From assembly GCF_000430725.1 (NCBI RefSeq), contig NZ_KE387207.1:70552-134551 (forward strand): a DNA stretch of 64,000 nt. Reading direction: 5' to 3'. Under the pieces are notes generated by a model. It ran no database searches. It had not been told where the DNA came from and worked only from the letters and a program-made list of their open reading frames with translations. This document shows, piece by piece, positions 43,842 through 52,623 of this stretch (the first letter of the stretch is position 1; each line of letters begins with the position of its first letter). Origin of the DNA: Azohydromonas australica DSM 1124. Its GTDB lineage: Bacteria > Pseudomonadota > Gammaproteobacteria > Burkholderiales > Burkholderiaceae_C. The translations under genes were made by a program, and so were the position numbers.

Positions 43842-45488
43842 TCAATGCGAGGTCCCCTCCGACCGCGTGATCTTGTTCCACACGTTGTACTTGCCCACCG
43901 GCTTGCTCATGGGCAGGCGCTTGACCTCCTTGAGCGTGCGCGCGTCGTAGACCACCAGCGCACCGTCCATCTCCCACACGCTCACCAGCGCGTAGCGGCC
44001 GTCCTTGGTGAACTCGGTGTGCGCCAGCGTGCGCCCGGGCTCGCGGATCTGCGCCGCCACCTGCAGCGTGCGCTTGTCGATGAGCGTGAGCGTGTCCTTG
44101 GCGCCGGGGCTCATCATCGAGTCGGTCCAGGCGTAGGGCGTGCTCTCGTGGCTGCGCATGAAGAAGCCCGGGCCCGGCGTGGCGATGCTGCGCAGCGGCT
44201 TCCAGGTCTTCATGTCGATCACGTCGATGGCGCCGCCCTGCAGGTTCGGGCTCGCCAGCACCGTGGTGCCTTCCCACGCGAACGTGATGCCCGAGCCCAG
44301 GTGCGGCATGCCGGCAATCGGCAGCTCGGCGATCTTCTTGCGGATGTCCAGGTTCACCACCTGCGCCGTGGGCACCGGCGCCGCGGCGGCGCCCGAAGCG
44401 GCTGAGGCGGCTGAGGCGGCCGCGACCGGCGCCTTGGGCCGCGTCGCGCCCAGCGCATGCCGGTAGCTCTGGTCGAAGAAGAAGTCGTCCAGCGGCTCGT
44501 CCAGCAGCGTGCGGCGGATGCCGAAGGTGCCCGGCTTGGCGATGCCCTCGCCCATCTTGTAGTCGTGCACGTAGCCGTCGAAGATCGGCGCGGCCTTGGG
44601 GTCGTAGCTAATCTCCCACAGCTCCGGCAGGTCCTTGAGCGCCACCACGAAGCTCTTGCGCGGCGCGGCGTCGTAGACGGCCGACACGCGCGAGCTGCTC
44701 TTGCCGTCCAGCGTCGTGGCGGCGTAGCTCTTGACCAGGTGGAGGTCGGCATCGAACAGCGCCAGCGTGTGCGGCAGGTAGTTCGCGGCCATCACCCACT
44801 GGCCGTCGCCGCTCACGGCCACGTTGCGCATGTTCAGCCCGGCGCGCACCTCGGCCACCACCTGCAGGTTCCACAGGTCGTACTTGGTGATCCAGCCGTC
44901 GCGCGAGCCGAAGTAGACGAAGCGTCCGTCGGGGCTGAACTTCGGGCCGCCGTGCAGCGCGAAGCGCGAGGCGAAGCGGTGGATGACCTCGAAGCGGTCG
45001 CCGTCCACCAGCGAGACGTGGTGGTCGCCGCCCTCCACCACCACGAACAGGTTCATGGGGTCGGCCTTCCACAGCGGCTTGTTCGGCAGTTCCTTCGCCT
45101 TGGGCGTCTCGGTGCGCGAGGCGCGGATGTCCGCGTCGGCCCACGTGGGCGCGGGCGACACCGGCGCGTAGATCCACTGAGCCAGGGCCTGGATGTCCTC
45201 GGCGCCCAGCTGTTCCTTGAAGGCCGGCATCTGCGTCGCGGCGCGGCCGTGGGTGATGACCTGCTTCGCTTCGGCGGGCTTCAGCCGCTCCAGGCTCTGC
45301 GGCAGCAGCGCCGGGCCCATGCCGCCCAGGCGCTGCTCGCCGTGGCAGGCGGCGCAGTGCTCCTTGTAGAGCGCGGCGGCGCGGGCCGTCGTGTCGGCGC
45401 CTTGCGCGTGCGCGAGGTCCACGCCCATGGCGACCAGGCCTGCGGCCACGGCCACGCGCCAGGCGGTGCTGAGCCAGGCGGTGTCCAT
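43842..45488 (-). CDS. nirN: NirN, cytochrome c / d1-type beta-propeller protein
   Basis: 548 residues: a signal peptide ending near AHAQG, cytochrome c domain with CAACH (45-49), then an eight-bladed propeller like NirS that binds d1 heme. NirN catalyses the final dehydrogenation of dihydro-heme d1 in the periplasm and hands the heme to NirS. An unusual Ala/Ser linker at about 349-365 (AAASAASAASGAAAA) interrupts the propeller. The start overlaps the nirJ stop by one base (TGATG). It is the last gene of the operon. Confidence 0.9.
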   Translation of the reverse strand: MDTAWLSTAWRVAVAAGLVAMGVDLAHAQGADTTARAAALYKEHCAACHGEQRLGGMGPALLPQSLERLKPAEAKQVITHGRAATQMPAFKEQLGAEDIQALAQWIYAPVSPAPTWADADIRASRTETPKAKELPNKPLWKADPMNLFVVVEGGDHHVSLVDGDRFEVIHRFASRFALHGGPKFSPDGRFVYFGSRDGWITKYDLWNLQVVAEVRAGLNMRNVAVSGDGQWVMAANYLPHTLALFDADLHLVKSYAATTLDGKSSSRVSAVYDAAPRKSFVVALKDLPELWEISYDPKAAPIFDGYVHDYKMGEGIAKPGTFGIRRTLLDEPLDDFFFDQSYRHALGATRPKAPVAAASAASAASGAAAAPVPTAQVVNLDIRKKIAELPIAGMPHLGSGITFAWEGTTVLASPNLQGGAIDVIDMKTWKPLRSIATPGPGFFMRSHESTPYAWTDSMMSPGAKDTLTLIDKRTLQVAAQIREPGRTLAHTEFTKDGRYALVSVWEMDGALVVYDARTLKEVKRLPMSKPVGKYNVWNKITRSEGTSH

Positions 45489-46714
45489 CACGCGGCCCTC
45501 ACGGTGATGGTGCGCGGCCGGTGCCTGAAAGGCGTGATCTCGATGCGCTGCGACGGCGCCTGCAGCCCGATCTCGGCATCCTCCAGGTAGCAGCCCGGGT
45601 CCTCGGCCCACGGGTCGCCGGTGAGCTGCTGCGCGCGCACGCGCGTGTTGCCGCCGCAGATGGGCAGGTGCCGGCAGTCGGCGCAGCGCCCCGTCACGGC
45701 GCGCGGCTGCTGCTTGAGGCCCGCCATCAGCGGGTCGGAGAGGTCGTTCCAGATGGCCGAGAAGGGCCGCTCGCGCACGCTGCCCAGGTCGTGGTGCCAC
45801 CACATGGTGTCCGGGTGCACGTGGCCGAGGTTGTCGATGTTGGCCACGTTCAGGCCCGAGGCGTTGCCGCCCCACTGGCGCAGGTGCGCTTCGAGCTGCG
45901 GCGCCCAGTGCGGCAGGTGGCGCTGCGCCCACATCAGCAGGTAGGGGCCGTCGGCGTCGTTGTTGCCGGTGACGTACTCCTCGCAGCCGCCGCGGCGGGC
46001 ATCTTCCCAGGCGCGGTCGAACAGCAGGTCCAGCGCCTCGCGCGTGGCGGTGAAGCGCGCGTCGCGCCCGCGGTGGATGTTGCCGCGCCCGGCGTAGTTC
46101 AAGTGCGAGAAGTAGAACTTCGGGATGCCCTCGGCGCGCATGAGCTCCAGCAGCGGGCGCAGGTCGCCGGCGTTCATGTCGGTCATGGTGTAGCGCAGGC
46201 CCACGCGCACGCCGCGGTCGCGCAGCAGCCGCACGGCCTTCAGGCTGCGGTCGAAGGCGCCTTCCAGGCGGCGGAAGCGGTCGTGCACGGCGCCGATGCC
46301 GTCCAGGCTGATGCCCACGTAGTCGAAGCCGACCTCGGCGATCTGGTCCGCCAGTGCGGTGTCGATGAGCGTGCCGTTGGTGGACAGCCCCGCGTAGAAG
46401 CCCATCGCGCCCGCGCGGCGGCCGATGTCCAGGATGTCCGGCCGCAGCAGCGGCTCGCCGCCGGAGAGGATCAGCACCGGCACGCCGAAGGCCCTCAGGT
46501 CGTCCATGACGCCGTAGACCTCGCCCGTGTCCAGCTCGCCGGTGTAGGCGTGGTCGGCCGAGAGCGCGTAGCAGTGCTTGCAGGTCAGGTTGCAGCGGCG
46601 GATGAGGTTCCAGATCACCACCGGCCCGCGCGGCTTGCGGCTGCGCGTGTCGGGGTAGGTGCCGGTGCGCTCGGCCTGCGCCAGCGCGTGCATGTAGTGG
46701 GAGATGCGGAACAT
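45488..46714 (-). CDS. nirJ: Radical SAM heme d1 synthase NirJ
   Basis: 408 residues. The radical SAM CxxxCxxC motif is in IRRCNLTCKHCYALSA, followed by LILSGGEPLLR (GGE) and a C-terminal SPASM-like cluster region (CADCRHLPICGG with further Cys at YLEDAE). It installs the keto groups of heme d1 by removing two propionates. The ATG at 46714 lies two bases after the upstream stop, so the genes are coupled. Confidence 0.94.
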   Translation of the reverse strand: MFRISHYMHALAQAERTGTYPDTRSRKPRGPVVIWNLIRRCNLTCKHCYALSADHAYTGELDTGEVYGVMDDLRAFGVPVLILSGGEPLLRPDILDIGRRAGAMGFYAGLSTNGTLIDTALADQIAEVGFDYVGISLDGIGAVHDRFRRLEGAFDRSLKAVRLLRDRGVRVGLRYTMTDMNAGDLRPLLELMRAEGIPKFYFSHLNYAGRGNIHRGRDARFTATREALDLLFDRAWEDARRGGCEEYVTGNNDADGPYLLMWAQRHLPHWAPQLEAHLRQWGGNASGLNVANIDNLGHVHPDTMWWHHDLGSVRERPFSAIWNDLSDPLMAGLKQQPRAVTGRCADCRHLPICGGNTRVRAQQLTGDPWAEDPGCYLEDAEIGLQAPSQRIEITPFRHRPRTITVRAA

Positions 46715-46716
46715 GG

Positions 46717-47799
46717 TCAGACCCCCTGCGGGTGCAGGCGCAGCCCGGTCTTCTTGAGCACCGCGCTGCTGAAGAGGATGTCGTGCGAGCGGCAGGCCGG
46801 GCCCAGCAGCTCCGCGATGGCGCGCGCCTGCGCGTGCACCGCCTCGCGCGAGCGGCCGTGCAGCATCGCGAACAGGTTGTAGGGCCACTCGGGCGCATGG
46901 CGCGGGCGGCGGTAGCAGTGGCTCACGCCGGGCAGGCGGCCCACGGCCTCGCCCAGCGCGTCGACCTGCGCGTCGTCCACGTCCCACACGCTCATGCCGT
47001 TGGCGGTGAAGCCCAGCCGGACGTGGTGCGGCACGGCGCCGATGCGCCGGATCACGCCGCGCGCGAGCAGGTCCTCCAGCGTCAGCCGCACCGTGAGCGC
47101 GTCGGCACCGACCACGGCGCCCACGGCTTCATAGGGGCGTTCCACCAGCGGCAGCCCGCTTTGCGTGGCGGCCACCAGCGTGCGCTCGAAGTCGCTCAGC
47201 GGCTGCGCCCCGCCGGGACGCGGGCCGAGGCGCGGCGGGGCCTTGGGCAGCGGCGCGTCCTCGCCGCCGGCCGCCGCGCGCAGCGGCAGGCGCAGCTCCA
47301 CGTGGTACTCGCGTTCCTTGGGGAAGGCCCAGACCTTGAGCGCCGTGGCCTGGGCGATGCGCCCCAGCGCCGCCTGCGCCCCTTCGGGCGTCTCGGCCGC
47401 GACCACGAACCACATGTTGAGCGCGTGCTCGCGCCGGTAGTTGTGCGCCACCTCGGGCATGGTCTGCAGCAGCGCCGCCACCTGGCCGAAGTCGGCTTCG
47501 GGCACGGCCATGGCGGCCAGCACGAACAGGCCGCCGGCGCGCTCGATCTGGTAGAGCGGCCCGAAGCGCGAGAGCAGCCCGCGCGCCAGCAGCCGGTGCA
47601 GCCGCTCGATGACCTGCGTCTCGCCCATCTCCAGGCGGCGGCCGATCTCGGCGAAGGGCCGCTCGGAGAGCGGGAAGCCGCCGTGCAGCGTCTCCATCAG
47701 CACCGCGTCGGCCATGCTCAGCAGCGGCGCCGGCGCGCCGGGCGCGCGGCCATCGTCGCCGGCACAGGCGGTCGCGGAGGGTTTCCTGGAATCAGGCAT
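46717..47799 (-). CDS. nirGH: Fused siroheme decarboxylase subunit pair (NirG-NirH type)
   Basis: 360 residues containing two Lrp/AsnC-like halves. The first (about 30-170) has GGFPLSERPFAEIGRRL and VAHNYRREHALNMWFVV. The second (about 205-350) has SGLPLVERPYEAVGAVVG and CYRRPRHAPEWPYNLFAM. The HTH is retained as a fold; its role is enzymatic, decarboxylating siroheme to didecarboxysiroheme together with NirDL. In Pseudomonas these are four separate genes (D, L, G, H). The choice of GH for this pair rests on gene order only. The start overlaps the previous gene by eight bases. Confidence 0.75.
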   Translation of the reverse strand: MPDSRKPSATACAGDDGRAPGAPAPLLSMADAVLMETLHGGFPLSERPFAEIGRRLEMGETQVIERLHRLLARGLLSRFGPLYQIERAGGLFVLAAMAVPEADFGQVAALLQTMPEVAHNYRREHALNMWFVVAAETPEGAQAALGRIAQATALKVWAFPKEREYHVELRLPLRAAAGGEDAPLPKAPPRLGPRPGGAQPLSDFERTLVAATQSGLPLVERPYEAVGAVVGADALTVRLTLEDLLARGVIRRIGAVPHHVRLGFTANGMSVWDVDDAQVDALGEAVGRLPGVSHCYRRPRHAPEWPYNLFAMLHGRSREAVHAQARAIAELLGPACRSHDILFSSAVLKKTGLRLHPQGV

Positions 47800-48778
47800 G
47801 TTGCAGCTCCCGCGGCGCGTCGAAGTAGCGCGCGCCGCGCTGGGTGAAACGGCGCCGGCTGAAGAGCACGGCGCGGGGCACGGCCAGCAGGTCCACCGCC
47901 GTGGCGGCGGCCTCCACCTGCGCCAGCACTTGGTTGCGCTCGCGGCCGTGCACCATGGCGAAAAGGTTGTAGCGCCAGCCCGTGTCGCGCTGGCGCCGGT
48001 AGCACAGGGTCACGCCCGGCTGCTGCGCCAGCAGCGCGCCGGCGGCATCGACCCGGTCGTCGGCCACGTCGAACACGCACATCGCGTTCTGGTCGAAGCC
48101 CAGCTCGTGGTGGCGCACCACCACGCCGAAGCGGCGCAGCGTGCCCCGCTCTTGCCAGCCCTGCAGCGTGGCGAGCACCGCCCCGGTGGAGCGGCCGAGC
48201 TGCGCGGCCCACGCGGCGTAGGGCTCGTCCACCAGCGGCAGGCCTTCGCCGGCCAGCGCGGCCAGCGCCCGGTCGGCCTCGGCCACTGGGGCCGCGGCGC
48301 GCGAGTGGCCCGGCGCCGCGCGGCGGCGGCGCGCATCGAGCAGGTCGAAACCCAGGTCGATGCGGTAGGGGCGCAGCATGGGCAGGCGCAGCGCGCGCAG
48401 CCCCGTGGCGGCGTCCAGCGCGTCGATGCCCGCGTGCACCGCGGCGCGGTCGCAGCCGGTCATCACGAACCACAGGTTGAAGGCGTGCTCGCGCTCGTAG
48501 TTGTGGTTGACGCCCGGATGCGCCGAGACGGTGGCGGCGACGGCCTCCAGCCGTTCCGGCAGGGTCGCGTAGGCGCACAGCGCCGCCGCGCCGCCGGCAC
48601 CGGCGGCGAACACGCCGCCGATGCGGCTGAGGCTGCCGGCCGCCTGCAGCGCGCGGTACTGCCGCAGCACCTCGGCGCCGTCGCAGCCCAGCTCGCGGCC
48701 GATCAGGTCGAAGGGGCGCGCCAGCAGCGGAAAGCCGTGCTGCCAGTCGTTGAGCAGGCGCAGGTGGTGGCCGCTCAC
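47792..48778 (-). CDS. nirDL: Fused siroheme decarboxylase subunit pair (NirD-NirL type)
   Basis: 328 residues, the length of NirDL fusions. The two halves are HGFPLLARPFDLIGRELG with NHNYEREHAFNLWFVM, and EGLPLVDEPYAAWAAQLG with CYRRQRDTGWRYNLFAMVHG. The conserved His and Arg residues of both siroheme-binding sites are present. It starts at GTG 48778, overlapping nirF by four bases (GTGA), and ends inside nirGH. It acts in the cytosol on siroheme from NirE plus chelatase. The position after nirF matches nirD/nirL in the classic order. Confidence 0.78.
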   Translation of the reverse strand: MSGHHLRLLNDWQHGFPLLARPFDLIGRELGCDGAEVLRQYRALQAAGSLSRIGGVFAAGAGGAAALCAYATLPERLEAVAATVSAHPGVNHNYEREHAFNLWFVMTGCDRAAVHAGIDALDAATGLRALRLPMLRPYRIDLGFDLLDARRRRAAPGHSRAAAPVAEADRALAALAGEGLPLVDEPYAAWAAQLGRSTGAVLATLQGWQERGTLRRFGVVVRHHELGFDQNAMCVFDVADDRVDAAGALLAQQPGVTLCYRRQRDTGWRYNLFAMVHGRERNQVLAQVEAAATAVDLLAVPRAVLFSRRRFTQRGARYFDAPRELQHA

Positions 48779-49983
48779 AGGCCCACCCTCGCGGCGCGGC
48801 TGGTGAAGAAGATGCCGCTGGGCGCTTCCAGCGGCAGCTGCGCCAGCGTCTGGAAACCGTCGGTGGCGATCACGGACACCCGGTTGGCGTCGCGCGAGCT
48901 GATCCACACCGCCTCGCCGCGCGGCGTGAACTCCATGTGCAGCACGGCCTCGCCCGGCTCCAGCGTGCGCACCACGCGGCGCGAGGGCGTGTCGATGACC
49001 TGCACGCGGCTGTAGTCGGGCACGGCGAAGTTGACCCACACCTGGCGCCCGTCGGGGCGCGCCATGGCGAACACCGGCTGCCCGGCCACGGGGATGCGGT
49101 CCACCTCGGCCCAGGTCTCGGTGTCCACCACCAGCACCTCGTGGCGGCCGATGGCGGGCAGGTAGGCGTGGCGCCCGGCCACGGCCCAGCCGCGCAGGTG
49201 CGGCATCTTGAACACCGGCAGCGGCGCCTGGCCGCGGCCGTAGCCGGCGAGGATGCGGCGCGCGCGCGGCTGCTCGTCCCACAGGTCGATCAGCGCCAGG
49301 CCGTCCTCGCCGAACAGCCCGGCGATGTAGTGGCGGCCGTTGGGCGTGACCAGCGCGTCGTAGGGCTGCTTGCCGATGTCGCGGAACTTGGTCAGCTTGG
49401 GCACCCCGGGCTGGCTCAGGTCGGCGATCCAGATCTCGCCCGCGTCGAAGAGCGCGTAGATGAAGCGGTGGCCCGGCAGGTCGGCCAGTCCCACCACGCG
49501 CGAGGCCTTGCCGTCGGCGCCGATGGCGGGGAGGTCGGCGACGAGTTCCAGCGTGCGGGCGTCGAAGACCTTGATGCCGCCGGGCTGGTAGTTCTGGGCC
49601 GCAACCAGGCGGCCGTCCTGCGAGATGGCGCCGCCGATGGAGTTGCCGGCCTGCATCACGCGGCCGGTGATGCGGCGCTGCAGCAGGTCCACGCGGCTGA
49701 GCGCGCCGTCGCGGCCGAAGACGAAGGCGCTGGCGGCGTCGCGAGAGAACACGACCGAGGCATGCGACAGGTCGCCCAGCCCTTCCACCTCGGCCAGCAC
49801 GCGCGGCTGGCTGGTGTTGACGATGGCCAGCTTGCCGGTGGCGCGCTCGACCACCACGCCCAGGTCGCCCGTTCCGGTGCTGATCGCAGGCGTCGTCGCA
49901 AAGGGCGTGCTGGCGCAGCCGGCCAGGCCCAGCAGCGCGGCGCTGCCGGCGGCGGACTGCAGCCACTGGCGGCGGTTGATCAT
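48775..49983 (-). CDS. nirF: NirF, heme d1 biosynthesis beta-propeller lipoprotein
   Basis: 402 residues. The N-terminus is INRRQWLQSAAGSAALLGLAGCAS: a twin-arginine-like start and a lipobox (LAGC), so it is probably a periplasmic lipoprotein. The rest is a d1-type propeller without a cytochrome domain. NirF binds the late heme d1 precursor and works before or with NirN. The ATG at 49983 has GGAGGAAA upstream and overlaps the nirC stop by four bases (ATGA). Confidence 0.93.
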   Translation of the reverse strand: MINRRQWLQSAAGSAALLGLAGCASTPFATTPAISTGTGDLGVVVERATGKLAIVNTSQPRVLAEVEGLGDLSHASVVFSRDAASAFVFGRDGALSRVDLLQRRITGRVMQAGNSIGGAISQDGRLVAAQNYQPGGIKVFDARTLELVADLPAIGADGKASRVVGLADLPGHRFIYALFDAGEIWIADLSQPGVPKLTKFRDIGKQPYDALVTPNGRHYIAGLFGEDGLALIDLWDEQPRARRILAGYGRGQAPLPVFKMPHLRGWAVAGRHAYLPAIGRHEVLVVDTETWAEVDRIPVAGQPVFAMARPDGRQVWVNFAVPDYSRVQVIDTPSRRVVRTLEPGEAVLHMEFTPRGEAVWISSRDANRVSVIATDGFQTLAQLPLEAPSGIFFTSRAARVGL

Positions 49984-50309
49984 TGGCTTTCCTCCGGCAC
50001 GCCCGCGAGCAGCAGGCGGGCGAGCCATTGCGCCTCGTCGGCGCTCATGAACGAGCTCCACGGCGGCATGGGCGTGCCGGGCCGGCCGTGGTAGATGGTG
50101 GCGGCCAGGCTCTCCAGCGGCATGTCCGCCAGCGCCTGGCGCGTGAGGGCGGGACCGAGCCCGCCGGTGAGCCGCATGCCGTGGCAGGAGCCGCAGTCCT
50201 GGCGCAGCAGGCGCTGCAGCTGCGCCTGGCGCGCGGGGGACACTTCCTGCGCCCAGGCACCGGCGCAGGCCAGTGCGAGTCCAAGGGCGGCCAGCAGCGG
50301 CTTGGTCAT
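49980..50309 (-). CDS. nirC: NirC, small periplasmic c-type cytochrome
   Basis: 109 residues: signal peptide to about residue 20 (LACAGAWAQ), a CGSCH heme site (39-43) and a possible axial Met in PMPPWSSFM. NirC is a monoheme cytochrome of the nir operon, proposed to take electrons from the NirF/NirN steps of d1 maturation. It lies ten bases after nirM and overlaps nirF. Confidence 0.88.
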   Translation of the reverse strand: MTKPLLAALGLALACAGAWAQEVSPARQAQLQRLLRQDCGSCHGMRLTGGLGPALTRQALADMPLESLAATIYHGRPGTPMPPWSSFMSADEAQWLARLLLAGVPEESQ

Positions 50310-50319
50310 GGCGAGCGGC

Positions 50320-50634
50320 TCAGGACTTGAGGATCTGCTCGACCGCGGCCTTGAGGTCGCCGTCGCTGATCTTGTCCGCGTTGTGGGCGGGCATGGGGAT
50401 GGGGCCGAAGCTGCCCGAGCCGCCCTTGCGCACCTTGTCCATCAACTGCGCGGTGGCGTCCTGGCCCTTGTACTTGGCGGCCACTTCCTTGAAGGCGGGG
50501 CCCACGAGCTTCTTGTCCTTGGCATGGCAGGCCATGCAGCCGGCCTTGTTCATGGCGGCGTCGGCATCGGCGAAGGCGGGCGCCGACAGCAGCGCGGCGG
50601 TGGCCGCCGCGGTGGCGATGAGCAGGGATTTCAT
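50320..50634 (-). CDS. nirM: Cytochrome c551/c8 (NirM)
   Basis: 104 residues: signal peptide ending at AFA (about 22), CMACH (33-37), KLVGPAFKEVAAKYKGQ and GPIPMPAH with the axial Met. It is the usual periplasmic electron donor to cytochrome cd1. AAGGAA precedes the ATG. It is second in the operon, 103 bases after nirS, a gap rich in C and G that may moderate read-through. Confidence 0.93.
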   Translation of the reverse strand: MKSLLIATAAATAALLSAPAFADADAAMNKAGCMACHAKDKKLVGPAFKEVAAKYKGQDATAQLMDKVRKGGSGSFGPIPMPAHNADKISDGDLKAAVEQILKS

Positions 50635-50736
50635 GGTGAGTTCCTTGGTCGGGCCGCAGCCCTCTGCCCTGCTCCTCTCCCGCCTTGCGGGCGGGGCAGG
50701 AGCCGGGGATCAGGTTGCGGCGTCAACGGCGACGGC

Positions 50737-52473
50737 TCAGTAGACGTCGTGCTGGGTGTTGTGGATGTTGAAGTGGCCCGTGGGCGTGACCAGGCGCGGA
50801 TCCTTGATCACGGCCTTGAGCTTGAGCGTCTTGTCGTCCACGACCACCAGCGCGCTCTGCTTGTCCTTGGCGGACCACACCGAGAACCAGACCTCGTCGC
50901 CGGCCTTGTTGTACTCGGGCTGCACCACGCGCATGGCGCCGCCGTCCTTCATGCCCGCCCACTCGGCGATGGGCAGCACGGTGAAGCCCTTGTCGAGGTT
51001 CTTGATGTCGTACACCGCCACCGACTGCGACATCTTCGGGTCCGGGTTGAGCGGCGTGTCGACGTACAGGTGCTGCGAGTTCGGGTGGCTCTTGAGGAAG
51101 AGGTTGCCGCCGCCCTGGCCCTTGAGCGTCTGCACCACCTTGAAGGCCTGCGCCTTGTGCTTGACGGGGTCGGTGCCGATCAGGGAGATGGTCTCGTCGC
51201 CCAGGTGGCCCGTGGCCCACACGGGGCCGAACTTCGGGTGCACGAAGTTGGCGCCGCGGCCCGGGTGCGGGATCTTGCCCACGTCCACCAGCGCGGCGAG
51301 CTTGTCTTCCTTGGCGTCGATCACGCCGATCTTGTTGGACTGGTTGGCCGCCACCATGAAGTAGCGCTTGGAGGCGTCCCAGCCGCCGTCGTGCAGGAAG
51401 CGGGCGTTGGCGACCTCGGTGACCTTTAGGGCGTCGAGGTTGGAGTAGTCCACCATCAGCGTCTTGCCGGTTTCCTTGACGTTGACGATGAACTCAGGCT
51501 TGAAGTGCGAGGCCACGATCGAGGCCACGCGCGGCTCGGGGTGGTACTCCTGCTTGTCCACGGTCATGCCGCGGGTGCCCATGATCTTGAGCGGCTCCAG
51601 CGTGTCGCCCTTCATGATCACGTACTGGGGCGGCCAGTAGGCGCCGGCGATGGCGAGCTTGTCGGTGAAGTCGCCGTCCTTGCCCTTGTACTTGCTGGTG
51701 TCCACCGAGCGGGCTTCCAGGCCGATGCGGATCTCGGCCACGTTGTCGGGCTTGGCCATCCACAGGTCGATCATGTTGACGCGGCCGTCGCGCCCGATCA
51801 CGTACAGGAATCGTCCCGAGGCCGAGGTGCGCGAGATGTGCACCGCGTAGCCGGTCTTGACGACGTTGATGATCTGCTTGGTGTCGCCGTCGATCAGCGC
51901 CACCTCGCCGGCGTCGCGCAGCGTGGTGGAGAAGATGTTGGCGATGTTGTAGTTGTTCTCCTTCTTCGTCGGACGCTTCTCGGGCGGGATCAGCACCTTC
52001 CAGGTGCCCTTCATCTCGGCCATGCCCCACTCCGGCGGCTGCGGAGGGTCCTGCTGGATGTAGCGGGCCATGAGGTCGACTTCCTGGTCGTTGAACTCGC
52101 CCGACGTCAGCCAGTTGGGCATGCCCGCGGCGGAGCCGTAGGCGATGAAGACCTTGAGGTAGTCGGTGCCCTTGGCCAGGGTGATGTCGGGCGTCAGCGG
52201 CTTGCCGGTGGCGCCCTTGCGCAGCACGCCGTGGCAGCCGGCGCAGCGCTCGAAGTAGATCTTGCGCGCCTTGTCGAACTCGGCCTGCGTCATCGGCGGG
52301 GCCTTGGGGTTCGTGCTTTGGTACATGGGCTCGCTGCCCACCGGGGAGCCGCCGGCCTGGTAGCCGACTTCGGGCGGCGACACGTGCGCCTTGGGCTCCT
52401 CGGCATGGGCTTGCAGCGCCACGGCCGCGATGAACGCCGCGGTGGCCAGGGGGGTGAGTCTGTGGAAGTTCAT
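50737..52473 (-). CDS. nirS: Cytochrome cd1 nitrite reductase
   Basis: 578 residues: signal peptide to about 24 (QAHAEE), a cytochrome c domain with CAGCH (77-81), and the eight-bladed d1 propeller (HISRTSASGRFLYVIGRDGRVNMIDLW cited in two parts) with catalytic His candidates in RVASIVASHF and DVGKIPHPGRGANF. It reduces nitrite to NO in the periplasm. It is the first gene of an eight-gene operon. GGAG precedes the ATG, and a Dnr-type box lies 73 bases upstream. Confidence 0.97.
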   Translation of the reverse strand: MNFHRLTPLATAAFIAAVALQAHAEEPKAHVSPPEVGYQAGGSPVGSEPMYQSTNPKAPPMTQAEFDKARKIYFERCAGCHGVLRKGATGKPLTPDITLAKGTDYLKVFIAYGSAAGMPNWLTSGEFNDQEVDLMARYIQQDPPQPPEWGMAEMKGTWKVLIPPEKRPTKKENNYNIANIFSTTLRDAGEVALIDGDTKQIINVVKTGYAVHISRTSASGRFLYVIGRDGRVNMIDLWMAKPDNVAEIRIGLEARSVDTSKYKGKDGDFTDKLAIAGAYWPPQYVIMKGDTLEPLKIMGTRGMTVDKQEYHPEPRVASIVASHFKPEFIVNVKETGKTLMVDYSNLDALKVTEVANARFLHDGGWDASKRYFMVAANQSNKIGVIDAKEDKLAALVDVGKIPHPGRGANFVHPKFGPVWATGHLGDETISLIGTDPVKHKAQAFKVVQTLKGQGGGNLFLKSHPNSQHLYVDTPLNPDPKMSQSVAVYDIKNLDKGFTVLPIAEWAGMKDGGAMRVVQPEYNKAGDEVWFSVWSAKDKQSALVVVDDKTLKLKAVIKDPRLVTPTGHFNIHNTQHDVY

Positions 52474-52545
52474 GTGTTTTCTCCGACTGGTGCAGCGTTC
52501 TTGCTGTGCCGGGGGCGATGCTCCGCCTGCCCCTGCGGGCCGTCC

Positions 52546-52559
52546 TTGAACTGGTTTAA
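52546..52559. promoter_or_regulatory. Dnr/Fnr-type box between nirS and nirE
   Basis: TTGAA-CTGG-TTTAA, within the near-palindrome CCTTGAACTGGTTTAAGG. It is the same family as the norC box, with one mismatch in the second arm. It could serve nirS (start 73 bases away), nirE (65 bases) or both. No -10 element at the ideal distance is obvious on either side. Confidence 0.65.
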
Positions 52560-52623
52560 GGACGGCTTCGCTGCTTGTGGGGACCATGAAGGCCAACACA
52601 ACCGACATGAGCCGGAGACCCCC

